NCBI RefSeq assembly: GCF_024139115.2
Contig: NC_085139.1
Span: 74,691,203-74,755,202, forward strand
Source of the DNA: Armigeres subalbatus
Taxonomy: Eukaryota; Arthropoda; Insecta; Diptera; Culicidae
Direction of reading: 5' to 3'
DNA: 64,000 nt
Shown here: positions 1 through 10,166 of the stretch, piece by piece
How positions within the stretch are numbered: position 1 is the first letter of the stretch
Layout of the letters: the number at the start of each line of letters is the position of its first letter
Made by a program: the position numbers and the translations under genes
The notes under the pieces: generated by a model
The model's database searches: none
The model's input: only the letters and a program-made list of their open reading frames with translations
What the model was told of the DNA's origin: nothing

Positions 1-505
1 ACCATTGTTTTAGGTCGAGGGAAAACATTCGGTGTCGATGATTGTGTTGTATCCAGTTTTCCGCGAGCGGACGTGGACACTTTAGGGGAGCGGGGGATTA
101 TGGTGATGGTTATGGTCCACGGCCCCAACAAATTTTTGAAAATGTATATGGGCAATTGTCCATGCTGGGGGAGGCAGGTACCTGAAATTGATTAAAATCT
201 GTCCACGTGGTATATGGTAAGTCCCATTCGAGTATCTTGCCGGGGGCTTTCCAGGCCGTTTACATCACCGTCCATATCATCAGAATTTTCCATCAAGCAT
301 ATTCTCCACGAATTCTTCTCTTTTATCGAACTGTAGAAGTGATCGTGATAAACTATACCATCTGCGTTCATGTTCCAAATCAACAGCTTCACAATTTGAT
401 ATCGCTTTCATCTTTATCGCATGCTCCGTTTCCATAACTTAACTTGAGCTTCACAATTTCTGGTGTAATGTTATCTGTAGACGGTGGAGCAGTTGGTTGA
501 TTTTT
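1..505. other. Unassigned sequence at window start
   Basis: I see no convincing gene, repeat or transposon terminus here. Short open frames exist on both strands but have no recognisable motif and no splice-like borders. It may be intergenic or intronic. Confidence 0.4.
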
Positions 506-527
506 TTTTACTCTTTTGTACTTTCTG

Positions 528-780
528 TTTTATGGTCTAGTGGCTACTGCTTTTGCCTTATAACCAGGAGGTCGTGGGTTCAATTTCAGGCTTGTTCCTT
601 TCCTACTTTGTATAACTATTTTAGTTCTTTCTGTGTTTCACGTTCTACCAAAACGATTCTCTTAATTGGTGTCCAACTGACCATCCTTCCTATTCCTCAG
701 CATTTGCAAGGCTTGTACCTTGTAACACCTATGAATCTGTGCAAATTGCACAATACTAATGCAAAAATGCTAATTAATTA
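528..780 (+). mobile_element. tRNA-derived SINE, Feilai-like
   Basis: A tRNA-like head is visible: an A-box-like TGGTCTAGTGG at about 533 and a B-box-like GGTTCAATTTC at about 578, roughly 45 bases apart as in a tRNA promoter. The text between and after them (CCTTATAACCAGGAGGTCG, then CTTGTTCCTTTCCTACTTTG) resembles the Feilai SINE of Aedes aegypti as I remember it. It would be transcribed by RNA polymerase III and moved by LINE enzymes. The 3' limit near 780 is approximate, and no clean poly-A tail or target duplication is seen, so this is an old copy. Confidence 0.72.
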
Positions 781-874
781 GGTCTCCAGCGCTTTTCTAT
801 TCGGTTCAACCAAACTATTGTCTCTCCTTTCCCGCTTTTTCTAGTACTGCATTAACATTTTATTCAATAATCAT

Positions 875-1078
875 AGGATAACCCATCGAATCGGTCGCAC
901 CAACAACCACTTTAGGTCGTTTTAGAATGTCCTCCTGCATTATGGCCAAGTATTTTTCTATTGGACATAGGTCCGGAGTGTTAAGGGGGTTGAGATCTTT
1001 CGGAACGAAATCCACATCATTCGCTTTAGACTACTCTCGTACCTCTTTCGTGTAGTGACTATCTGTTTTGTGGCACAG
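875..1078 (-). pseudogene. Tc1/mariner-type transposase fragment
   Basis: The minus strand reads DSHYTKEVRE, a TAG stop, SKANDVDFVPKDLNPLN and then TPDLCPIEKYLAIMQ. The N-P-L-N-x-P-x-x-x-P-I-E-K pattern is the C-terminal catalytic block of IS630/Tc1/mariner transposases (ITmD37E-like), where the Glu of PIEK is the last acidic active-site residue. The stop probably replaced a Trp. Only about 65 residues remain and no terminal repeats are seen beside them, so it is a dead relic. The family call is by motif only. Confidence 0.6.
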
Positions 1079-1774
1079 GTCTGCCACCATGTGCGCCAGT
1101 CATATCATCGGCGGCGGCGGCGTGATGGTCACTTTTGCCCCGGCGGCGGCGTCACGTCGGCGCGCCGTTGACTTTTGGATTCGCGCGGCTTTTATACACA
1201 CGATAGGAATCGCCCGTACAAAAATCGACTTTAGTGCATTGCCGGCGACAATGATCAAAATGATTTCAAAATGTTATTCAAGTTGCCACTAGGTATTTTG
1301 CAATTCTCTGATTTTGATGAATCAAATTTTAACAACAAATCCTGCTTCACTTTTCGTGATTCCTGCTGAGCAGTGTTGAGAATGAGGTTCCGGTGTCATA
1401 GAACTTATTTGTTTATTTTCAATACACTCTTTAACTTCTCGATATTATCTAAATTTCAGAAAAAATCGAACTACTATGCTTTGAGTTACATATACAATTG
1501 GGCAATGTTTGAGTGGCCGCATATTTATTTTTTAGAGAATTTCCAATGCTACTTCGTTCACCTGCCGTGATTCTTGGATCCTGGAAGGACATACGGGACA
1601 GAATCCACTAATGACAGCCACATTTGACAGTTTATTCCGTACTTCACGTTCTTATGTGCACAAATCTCAATAGATGATCATCATAACTGAAAATAAATAC
1701 CAGCTGAACAAGACTGGGGCACGATGACCACCCAAATAGATTTTTTTTTCTGAAATTTGGTTAAATGTGCCAAA
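1079..1774. other. Unassigned, with a GC-rich GGC-triplet patch
   Basis: A GC-rich patch at about 1090-1190 has runs of GGC triplets on both sides of GTGATGGTCAC and stands out from the AT-rich surroundings. It interrupts the expected upstream part of the neighbouring transposase fragment. The rest is AT-rich with no recognised feature. Confidence 0.35.
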
Positions 1775-1918
1775 AAAGTTCTTGCTGGAGTTCATGAAGA
1801 AATTTCTGTAGGAATTTAGGATATTTTTTGGAAAATCCTACAAGCACTTCTTATGAAATTTCATTAGGAATTTTCTGCGTAAAATCATATGAGAATTTCT
1901 GCAGAAATTCATAAAGGT
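1775..1918. repeat. Degenerate AT-rich GAAATTTCT/GGAATTT repeat
   Basis: Short variants of GGAATTT and GAAATTTCT recur every 20-30 bases. The same texture fills much of 5166-8010 on the other side of the RTE-like element. The LINE at 1919-5165 therefore probably inserted into a block of this repeat and split it. Confidence 0.5.
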
Positions 1919-1931
1919 TTTATTTATTATC

Positions 1932-3650
1932 AGACTAAGGCCGGAGTGGCCTGTGCTGCACATAAAAGTCTTCTCCATTCAGCTCGGTCCATGGCTGCAC
2001 TTCGCCAACCACGCAATCTGCGGAGGGTCCGCAAATCGTCCTACACCTGATCGATCCACCTTGCCCGCTGTGCACCTCGCCTTCTTGTTCCCGTCGGATC
2101 GTTGTCGAGAACCATTTTCACCGGATTACTGTCCGACATTCTGGCTACGTGCCCGGCCCACCACAGTCTTCCGATTTTCGCGGTGTGAACGATGGATGGT
2201 TCTCCCAACAGCTGATGCAACTCGTGGTTCATTCGCCTCCTCCACGTACCGTCCGCCATCTGCACCCCACCATAGATGGTACGCAACACTTTCCTTTCAA
2301 AAATTCCCAGTGCGCGTTGGTCCTCCACGAGCATCGTCCAGGTCTCGTGTCCGTAGAGAACTACCGGTCTTATAAGCGTTTTGTAGATAGTCATTTTGGT
2401 ACGGCGGCGAACTCTATTCGATCGGAGCGTCTTACGGAGTCCAAAGTACGTACGATTTCCAGCCACTATGCGCCTCCGAATTTATCTGCTGGTATCGGCG
2501 GTCACCAGTGAGCCCAAGTACACGAATTCTTCAACCACCTCGATTTCGTCACCACCGATAGAAACTCGTGGTGGGTGGTTTACATTGACCTCTCTTGAGC
2601 CTCTTCCTATCATGTACTTCGTCTTCGACGTGTTGATGACTAGTCCAATCCGTTTAGCTTCGCTTTTCAGTCTGATGTAGGCTTCCTCCATCCTCTCAAA
2701 GTTACGGGCCATGATATCAATGTCGTCGGCGAAACCAAATAACTGGACGGACTTCGTGAAAATAGTACCACTCGTGTCAATCCATTCCCTTCGTATTACT
2801 CCATCCAAAGCGATGTTGGATAGCAGACACGAGAGACCATCACCTTGCCGTAACCCTCTGCGCGTTTCAAAGGGACTCGAGAATGCCCCTGAAACTCGAA
2901 CTACGTACATCACCCGATCCATCGTCGCCTTGATCAACCGTATCAGTTTATCCGGAAATCCGTTTTCGTGCATTAGCTGCCATAGCTGGTCCCGATCGAT
3001 TGTATCATATGCGGCTTTGAAGTCGATAAATAGATGATGTGTGGGCACGTTGTATTCGCGGCATTTCTGCAATACCTGACGTATGGCGAACATCTGGTCT
3101 GTGGTAGAGCGTTCACCCATAAATCCCGCCTGGTACTGCCCCACGAACTCTCTTGCAATTGGTGTTAGTCGGCAGCATAAAATTTGGGAGAGTACCTTGT
3201 AGGTGGCGTTCAGCAATGTGATTGCGCGGTAGTTGCTACAATCCAGCTTATCGCCCTTTTTGTAGATGGGACACACGACACCTTCCATCCACTCCTGCGG
3301 CAGAAACTCATCCTCCCAAACCTTGGTAATGACCCAGTGCAGCGCTCTAGCCAGTGCCTCACCACCGTGTTTAAACAGCTCTCCTGGTAGTTGGTCAACT
3401 CCAGGGGCTTTGTTGTTTTTCAGCCGGCCGATCTCCTCCTGGATTTCCTGGAGATTCGGAGCCGGAAGTCGCATGTCCTGCGCGCGTTCATTACCATACC
3501 GCCACCGTTGTCTGCCACATCGCCATTCAGGTGCTCTTCGTAGTGCTGCCGCCACCTTTTGATCACCTCACGCTCGTTTGTAAGAAGGTTCCCGTTTATG
3601 TCCTTACACATATCGGGCTGTGGCACGTGGCCCTTGCGTGAACGGTTCAA
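1932..3650 (-). pseudogene. RTE-like reverse transcriptase and C-terminal domain
   Basis: Reading down from 3650, VIKRWRQHYEEHLNG leads into the RT after a frameshift near 3490. RT blocks seen are NNKAPGVDQLPGELFK, GFMGERSTTDQ, FIDFKAAYDTIDR, GLRQGDGLS and the catalytic FADD in LFGFADDIDIMAR. EFVYLGSLVTADTSR then meets TAA at 2482-2484, in frame with the following IRRRIVAGNRTYFG. The C-terminal domain has RRMNHELHQLLGEPS and WAGHVARM, a TAG at 2041-2043, and an in-frame end at 1932. RT would prime cDNA synthesis at the nicked target. Apart from the stops and the shift, the domain is complete. Confidence 0.8.
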
Positions 3651-4241
3651 CTTCTCATAGAACTTTCGTGCGTTATTAGCGCGGTACAGTTCCTCCGTCT
3701 CTTCACGGTCTCGATTTTACTGCTGGCACTTTTTCCTCCGGAAAATCGGGTTTTGTCTGTTCCGCGCCCGTTTGTATCGTGCCTCGTTCGCCCTTGTGCG
3801 GTGTTGCAGCAATCTCGCCCATGCTGCATTCTGCTCCTCAACTAACTGCTCACATTTGCCGTCATACCAGTCGTTTCTCTGATCCGGAGCCATCGTGCCT
3901 AGTGCAGCGGTTGCGGTGCTTCCAATGGCGGATCGAATATCTCTCTAGCCATCTTCAAGAGATGCTGCGCCTAGCTGCTCTTCCGTTGGGAGTGCCACTT
4001 CCAGCTGCTGCGCGTAGTCTTGGGCTACTCTACCGTCTTGTAGCCGCCCAATGTTTAGCCGCGGCGGACACCTCCGACGCGTGTTGATCACCGTCGAGAG
4101 TTTTGAGCGCAGACATACTGCAACGAGGTAGTGGTCGGATTCAATATTCGCACTGCGGTAAGTGCGTACGTTCGTGATGTCGGAAAAGAATTTACCGTCG
4201 ATTAGAACGTGGTCGATTTGGTTTCCCGTTAGTTGATTAGG

Positions 4242-4949
4242 TTATTTCCATGTGGCCTTGTGGATATTCTTGCGGGGAAAGAAGGTGCTTCGGACTACCA
4301 ATCCGCGGGAGGCTGCAAAGTTTATGCATCGTTGGCCGTTGTCGTTCGATACGGTATGCAGACTATCCGGTCCGATGACCGGTCTATACATTTCCTCCCT
4401 TCCTACCTGAGCGTTCATGTCACCGATGACGATTTTGACGTCCCGCAGTGGGCATCCATCGTATGTCTGCTCCAGCTGCGCATAAAACGCTTCTTTCTCG
4501 TCGTCGGATCTCCCTTCGTGTGGGCAGTGCACGTTGATGATGCTATAGTTGAAGAAACGGCCTTTAATCCTCAGCTTGTACATCCTTGCGTTGATTGGCT
4601 GCCACCCAATCACGCGTTGGCGCATCTTGTCCAGCACTATGGTTCCCAGCTCGTTGGTGGTGCCACAGCTTTGGTAGAAGGTAGCCGCTCGATGCTCGCT
4701 TTTCCACACTTTCTGTCCTGTCCAGCAAATCTCCTGCAGCGCCACGACGTCGAAGTTGCGGGGATGTAATTCATCGTAGATCATCCTGTCGCAATCTGCG
4801 AAACCTAGCGACTTGCAGTTCCATGTTCCAAGCTTCCAATCGTGATCCTTTATTCGTCGCCTAGGTCGTTGCCGATTGTATCGAGTCGCATTATCTCTTT
4901 TATTGTTCGTAATTATTGGTTTTCCATGCGGCTTATTGGGCCTGCGCAA
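4242..4949 (-). pseudogene. RTE-like AP endonuclease domain
   Basis: The open frame of 235 residues contains LGTWNCKSLG, VVALQEICWTGQ, INVHCPHEG and IGDMNAQVGR, the conserved blocks of apurinic-type LINE endonucleases that nick the target. A TAA at 4242-4244 cuts it after HKATWK. The same frame then continues with IDHVLIDGKFF and SDHYLV, the C-terminal catalytic block, so the stop is a point mutation inside a long frame. The N-terminal part is Arg/Lys-rich. The first ATG in this frame is at 4949. Confidence 0.78.
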
Positions 4950-5344
4950 ACCTCCTGTCTCGTCGGAGGGCCGTCGTGTTAGGGCTGTTTAGCGTCCCAT
5001 CTAACAACAGGACTTGGGCTTGTGCGCTTTGAGCGGCACACGGTCGCTTTGGTGGAACCTACTTGCGGATACATGCAGCTTTTTATAGAGGTTTAACAGG
5101 GCCCACTGTCAAACCCCACCACATCCTAGGCAGGCGCCACAACTCGCAGATGGCCTGGGGAGGGAACTGAAGGAATTTTTTTGGGAACTGAAGGAATTCC
5201 CGAAAATAAATCAGTAGGAATCTTTTGAGAAAATTTCGAAGAAAAAAAGACATTTTCAAAGTGATTCCTAACAGAGTTTCCGAATGCATCCCAAAAGCGA
5301 TCTAAGAAGAGAACCCAAAAAAATTGTGGAGATATTCCAGAGGG

Positions 5345-5465
5345 AAATGTCTACCCCGGAGCCAACGTCCTCGTCCAGGTTCTCTGCAGGTTCTTTTGCT
5401 GGTCTCATTTCCGGCATTCACACCACATGTCCAGCCCACTGTAATCTGCCGTATTTTATTAGCAT
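5345..5465 (-). pseudogene. LINE C-terminal fragment (tentative)
   Basis: The minus strand reads RLQWAGHVV, a stop, then MPEMRPAKEPAENLD. WAGHVV followed shortly by MPE resembles the post-RT region of RTE-like elements, as in the copy at 1932. The fragment is about 40 residues with one stop and no other LINE landmark, so chance similarity is possible. Confidence 0.4.
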
Positions 5466-6043
5466 GCATATGTCTGCATTTTTGTACAGTTGGTACAACC
5501 ATTGCGCCGTCTGCGCCTTAAAAGAATTCCAAAGGATTATCCGGACAAATTTTCAAGAAATTGCTTAAGGTAGTTTTGAAAAAAATCCTATGGGGATTTC
5601 AGGAAACATTGTCAAGGAACTTGCTAATGAACCCTTAGAGCAATGTATTTAAAAAAAAAATCCGGAGGAATTCCTAAAAGAGTCTTCCGAAAGAATTCGT
5701 AAATTTATTTTTGAAGATATTCCTAAGTAAAATTCCAAAGCTGAGAGATATTTCCAAAGTCATCCGTAAATGAATTTCTGCAGCAGTTTTTATAAAAATT
5801 TTGGAAGAATTCTGAAACAATTTCCGAGGAGACTCTTTAAACATTTCCCGTAGATATTTCAAAGGTAATTTGCGAAGGATTTTCGGAGAAATCTAAGACT
5901 GTCGGAAGTTTCTTCAGGAGCTACTGTGAAAAATCTTTCAAGAATTTCTTCGGATATTTCTTCAGTAAACTGATCAGGAATTCCTAAGGAAATTTCGTCC
6001 AAGAACTTCGCAAGGAGTTCCAAAAAAGTTCTTGGAAGAATTT

Positions 6044-6213
6044 CTGTTCTCTGCTTATGGAACCACACCACCCATTTTTGGCCCTTCATACAGGAGTTTG
6101 ATGAAATACTAACAATAGTATAATCATGATCACATCGATTGTCAGATATGGCCAGTGCTATCGGCAGGTGCCTTGCTACAATAGATGGTAGTATCATCAT
6201 CATCATCATCAAT
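6044..6213 (+). repeat. Dispersed repeat with ATC-triplet tail, copy 1
   Basis: It starts near TTCTCTGCTTATGGAACCA, continues through CCACCCATTTTTGG and ATAATCATGATCACATCG, and ends in CAGGTGCCTTGCTACAATAG, GGTAGT and a short (ATC)n run. The same string of landmarks is seen at 6798-6965 and, inverted, at 26735-27147. It may be a small non-autonomous retroposon ending in a triplet tail. No promoter boxes were identified. Confidence 0.55.
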
Positions 6214-6797
6214 ACCTTATTTTCTAAAGGTTTCCCTAAACAAATTTCTGAAGGAATGCGTGGAAGACATTCCGAACCAATTCCTGAGGGAAATTTCGAA
6301 GAACATCTGAAAAAATTCCAAAAGACTTTTTGGAATTCGTTTCCGGAGGAGTTTTTGTACAACTCCTTGAGGCGATTTCTGAGGGAATTTCTTAATGAAT
6401 CTCCAAAGAAATTTCTGAAGAAAATTGCGAATCAACCAGAGCATTTATTGACGAACTGTTGGTTCTCCATCTCTGAAGAAGGTATAAATCTAAAACTAGC
6501 TGGTGTTGAAGGAAGAGAAAGGTCATCCTGGACATGCAAATTGAAACTTGGTGAGAGAATTCCATTATATATATTTACCAAATTATATTCAAACTACATG
6601 ATTACATATACACCATAAAAAACCACCAGGACACCCGTTTGAAGCGATTTGGATAGGATCGCCAACTTCCTATTAAATCGTAACATCTCGTGGATAGAGG
6701 GCGGGCTCTTCTCCTCACTATTTGGTCAATCTGCGAATCGAGGGCTAAATTATATTATTGTATGTACGAACTTTCTTCTAGAAGGATATTCTATATT

Positions 6798-6965
6798 TAT
6801 CCCGTGGATTCGCATAAGTGTCTCTGCTGATGGAAATACCCCACCCATTTTTGGAGTTTGATGAAATACAAACAATACTATAATCATGATCAAATCGTTT
6901 GTCAGATTTTCGGCAGGTGCCTTGCCACAATAGATGGTAGTATCATCATCATCATAATCATCATC
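6798..6965 (+). repeat. Dispersed repeat with ATC-triplet tail, copy 2
   Basis: It runs from ATCCCGTGGATTCGCATAAG through CCCACCCATTTTTGG to a (ATC)n-like run, collinear with the copies at 6044 and 26735. It lacks the GGCCAGTGCTATC stretch found in the other two, so it carries a small internal deletion. Confidence 0.55.
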
Positions 6966-8010
6966 TTCTGAAAATTCCTTTAAGAATTCCTTTGAAAAGT
7001 CTTTTAGAAATACCTTCAAAATTATTTAGGAAGTTTCAACGGGAAATATTTTCGATGATCCAATGAGGCTCTCTTTTAAAAATGCCGTCTCAAATTAAAT
7101 TTGGAAATTCCTGCACAAAACCCCACAGGAATTTCTTCAAAAACTTATCTAAAAATTCATTTGAGAAATGCTCAAGATTTTTTTCCTTAAATAATCTAAA
7201 AAAATCCGCGGAGAATATATTTCTCCGAAAATTTCTTCAAAAAGCCTCCGAGATTTCTTCGAAAATTCTTTTGTACTTGGAGATCCCAGGAAATCCTTTA
7301 AAATTAAGAGAATGAAATAGTTTCCACTGGAGTTACTTATTGAATTTTCAAAAGAATATAACAAAAAAAATATTAACAACAAATACTGAAAAGATTCAGA
7401 AGGTATTACTGAAAGAATTTTGGAAAAACCCCGTGAATGCATTTTCGAAGGAAGTTCTGGGAGAATAACCGGAGTAGGTATTAAAGTAATTCCTGGAAAA
7501 AAATCTGAAGAATTCTTTAGAAATTCCTGGAAGAATTTATTTAAGGAACTCATGGAATAATTGCCGAAGAAGTTCCATAAGGAGGAATTTTCGAAGGAAT
7601 TCTCAAAGAAATTTCCAAAGGCATTGCTTAAAAAAATTAAAGAGTTGCTAAACAATTTTCGAACTCCTAATGGAATTTCTTGATGAATTCCTGAAGAAAT
7701 TTCTGAAGGAATTGCTAAGGAAACTTCCTAAGGCAACGTGCTAAGGAGAAAAAAGTCTCCGGAGGAATTCCTAGAAAAAGTTTTGTAGTTATTCCTGAAA
7801 CATTTGTTTCGTATGCATAAGGAATTTGCGAAATAAATTCGTGAAGAATTTTCTGAAGAAATCCGTAAAGGAAATTCTGAAGGAATTTTTGGAGAAATTT
7901 TATAAGAAATTTCCGGAGGAATTCCCAAAGAATATTTGGAGTAATTTACAAGGAAAAATACAAGAGATTTTGTCATATTCAAAAATTGATTTCAAAATTA
8001 AACCTGGTTA

Positions 8011-8377
8011 TACTTGACAAAAAAACTGGAAAAGCATTCACATTTAGGGATTTAATTACTTTGCTAAACTGGTTTGCCAAATAAGTCAACTGTTCTAAAA
8101 GCCCAAATTAAAAAAAAAAACAAAGTAAACTTGAAATTTGAAATTGAATTCTGACGAATTCCATCTTAACAATATTTATGAGCTATCATAAGACGAGTTT
8201 AGTACTATTGCAATTAATTGCACCACATATAAGGCCGATGCAAATATTTAAAAACAATTATGTCCCCCCTCGGATTTTTTTGCCCAAGAATTATATTTTG
8301 AGGGGGCAACAACAAAAAATTTGAATGATTTTGAGGATTTTCAAAACATTCTTTAACAAATCCAAGGAGTTTTATTG
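8011..8377. other. AT-rich sequence with a partial foldback-MITE arm
   Basis: At about 8186-8216 the string CATAAGACGAGTTTAGTAC repeats the end of the foldback MITE at 8378 and of its relative at 37556, so this is probably a solo arm. The rest is AT-rich without features. Confidence 0.45.
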
Positions 8378-8549
8378 CTTGTCATAAGACGAGTTTGTAC
8401 AATCCCATTGAATTCCACTTCCGACTTCGAGTCGAGTCAAGTACGAGACACTGAAGACGGCCTTACTGTTGAGGTCGAAATACGTATCTGTCAAGATACA
8501 ATTAAGTGGTGGAATTCAATGGGATTGTACAAACTCGTCTTATGACAAG
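8378..8549. mobile_element. Foldback MITE, about 172 bp (CATAAGACGAG family)
   Basis: The ends are long inverted repeats. The left begins CTTGTCATAAGACGAG and the right ends CTCGTCTTATGACAAG; about 40 bases match almost perfectly (through GTACAATCCCATTG). The middle contains GACACTGAAGACGGCC and GAGGTCGAAATACG, shared with the copy at 37556-37798. There is no coding capacity. It is a non-autonomous DNA element of unknown superfamily. Confidence 0.75.
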
Positions 8550-8627
8550 TAAAGACATTCCACTAAAAAGCTCAAAATAATTTTAATTTAAATTTTCTTA
8601 AGAGTTTTATTGATTTTTTTCATTTAA

Positions 8628-8660
8628 TTTTTTTTTTTTTTTCCCCCCCCCCCCCCCCCT
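8628..8660. repeat. Poly-T / poly-C homopolymer tract
   Basis: A run of T passes directly into a run of about 17 C. It is a simple tract just left of the hAT-like insertion and is likely to be variable in length or imperfectly assembled. Confidence 0.85.
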
Positions 8661-8683
8661 GACCTTTCGGAGACCAGTAGGAC

Positions 8684-10158
8684 TAGGGGTTCCATTCCCG
8701 GAAACGATTTCCCGGGAAATCAATTTTCCCGGGATTCCCGATTCCCGGGATGCATACTTTAGTTTCCCGAATTTCCCGGGAAATTATTATTTTAAAGTAT
8801 TTACCGAATTTTGAAGACGACTCTGATCTATGGTTAAAGTACTTGGAAATCCTTTTCATGTTTTGCAAATTTTATGAGGGAGTACAATTATATTTTTGAT
8901 TAACATCTTCTCACTGTTCCCATAATAAAATTTCTATTTAATAGCATATTTCGCTTTCAAAGTAGATTACTCTCCATATTATAAAAACAAGTTTTTATCT
9001 GTAGATGCTACAGTATTGTACGGTTCAACCCTAATGCGTGTTGAAGGGAGCCGAAGCAAAGCATAAGTTTCCATCGGTCGTTTATTCATTTAGAAGGCGC
9101 AATCACCGGGCATTACGAAGGAGAAATAAAAATCTAGTAGTTGATGAAATTTCTCAATAGCAAGAACAAAGTTATTTAATTGTGCAGATATTTAAGCAAG
9201 GGCACTGACTGCTTTGGTAGGTTTATTGTCAGAGGTTTATTTTTAGAACTTTTAATACTTTTTGATTCAAACCCCGGTACGTGTTCCAAACAGACTCATG
9301 TTCCGAGCACTCGTTATTGTTTTGAGATATGTCTTTCTTTTTCTAAATTACCATGAACTTTTGAGAATTCACTGTCTGGATATGTCAGAGTACAAAAGTT
9401 AACATATTTTAGGTCTTCACTATAAGGTCATGACAACAGTCTAATAACAAAAACTCGCCAAACTTGATGAAATTTTATGCGTTTCTGGTGCTGCTCGGAA
9501 TTTCAAACAAAGTTTGACAGAAATAATCATTTAATATTGATTGTAAGGAACGACCATAAAACGCTCGTCTGAAAGTATTTTTTCGCTTTTGAAAAAAAAA
9601 AAATAATGCTTACATACTTCAAATTCAAAGGCGAAATGTGCTCCAGTGTTCGTATCAAGGTTTGTATTATAAATCAAATTTGACCAGAATATTGTTTGCA
9701 TTAAGAAAATATACGGACGATTACCAGAATGGTTGATGTTAGAAATCTTTCGGCAATAACAGAACAAATCTTGTCAAAGCCGTCTTCTCCGTCTATTAAG
9801 GAAGAATCAAGGAATCATCTGGACACAGCAGATCTTACTCTCTAACGAGAGCAGATGCTGAAAATTCGCCATCTGATGCTTATGATGTAGCGAACGTTGT
9901 GTAGACAAAGGTAACAATTAACAGAAAAATACGAGAAAGGCAAAAAATCAGACTTGTCAACAACTTATTAATCATTTTCGCACAATGTAGCAAGTATCAA
10001 TCCCTTGAGGTCGAGAACATATTTATATCCTTATTTATTGTTTCACGTTACGATTTTGAGTTTCGCATAATTGTTTTATTTCCCGGGAAATCCCGGGAAG
10101 TTAACATTTTATTTCCCGTTTCCCGGGAAGTTGATTCCCGGAAAAAATGGAATCCCTA
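8684..10158. mobile_element. Non-autonomous hAT-like DNA transposon, 1475 bp
   Basis: The direct repeat AGTAGGAC occurs exactly at 8676-8683 and 10159-10166, an 8-bp target duplication as made by hAT transposases. The inserted ends are TAGGGGTTCCATTCCCGG and, read inward from the right, TAGGGATTCCATTTTTTCC. Just inside both ends lie several copies of TTCCCGGGAA, a palindrome that could be a subterminal transposase-binding array. The AT-rich interior holds no recognisable transposase, so it depends on a partner. No copy of the same element is seen elsewhere in the window. Confidence 0.85.
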
Positions 10159-10166
10159 AGTAGGAC

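Larger units (their letters stand above)
1919..5165 (-). mobile_element. RTE-like non-LTR retrotransposon, nearly full length, inactive
   Basis: The order along the minus strand is a GC-richer 5' region (about 5165-4950), an AP-type endonuclease (4949 to about 4100), a linker, a reverse transcriptase with FADD (3555-2484), and a C-terminal domain ending in TGA at 1932-1934. An AATAAATAAAA-like tail ends near 1919. Single-polyprotein order and an endonuclease of the type often annotated as craniofacial development protein 2-like point to the RTE group. Three in-frame stops and at least one frameshift make it non-autonomous now. The 5' limit is inferred from the change to AT-rich repeat and from similarity to 20046-20176. 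Related pieces lie at 14811, 21215, 33668 and 37975. Confidence 0.8.
5166..8010. repeat. Block of degenerate AT-rich short repeats
   Basis: Variants of GGAATTTCTGAAGGAATTCC and AAATTCCT recur in both orientations at roughly 20-30-base spacing, most densely at 5166-5340, 5520-6040, 6216-6430 and 6966-8000. Because GGAATTCC and GAAATTTC are near-palindromic, the block is open in several frames and yields Phe/Lys/Ser-rich non-genes. It is interrupted by the LINE scrap at 5345 and by the dispersed repeats at 6044 and 6798. 6440-6797 is unassigned. I take it for an old satellite-like block without a coding role. Confidence 0.6.

Noticed and set aside
1068..1292. A small GC-rich gene on the plus strand
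   Set aside because: GGC-triplet runs give an open frame by composition; the flank is a minus-strand transposase fragment and there are no splice or start signals of note.
2149..2680. Plus-strand frames inside the RTE-like element
   Set aside because: They are antisense shadows of the C-terminal and RT regions, which carry recognisable motifs on the minus strand.
5166..8010. Several 60-168-codon Phe/Lys/Ser-rich frames
   Set aside because: They overlap on both strands and follow the GGAATTTC/GAAATTCC repeat; composition explains them.
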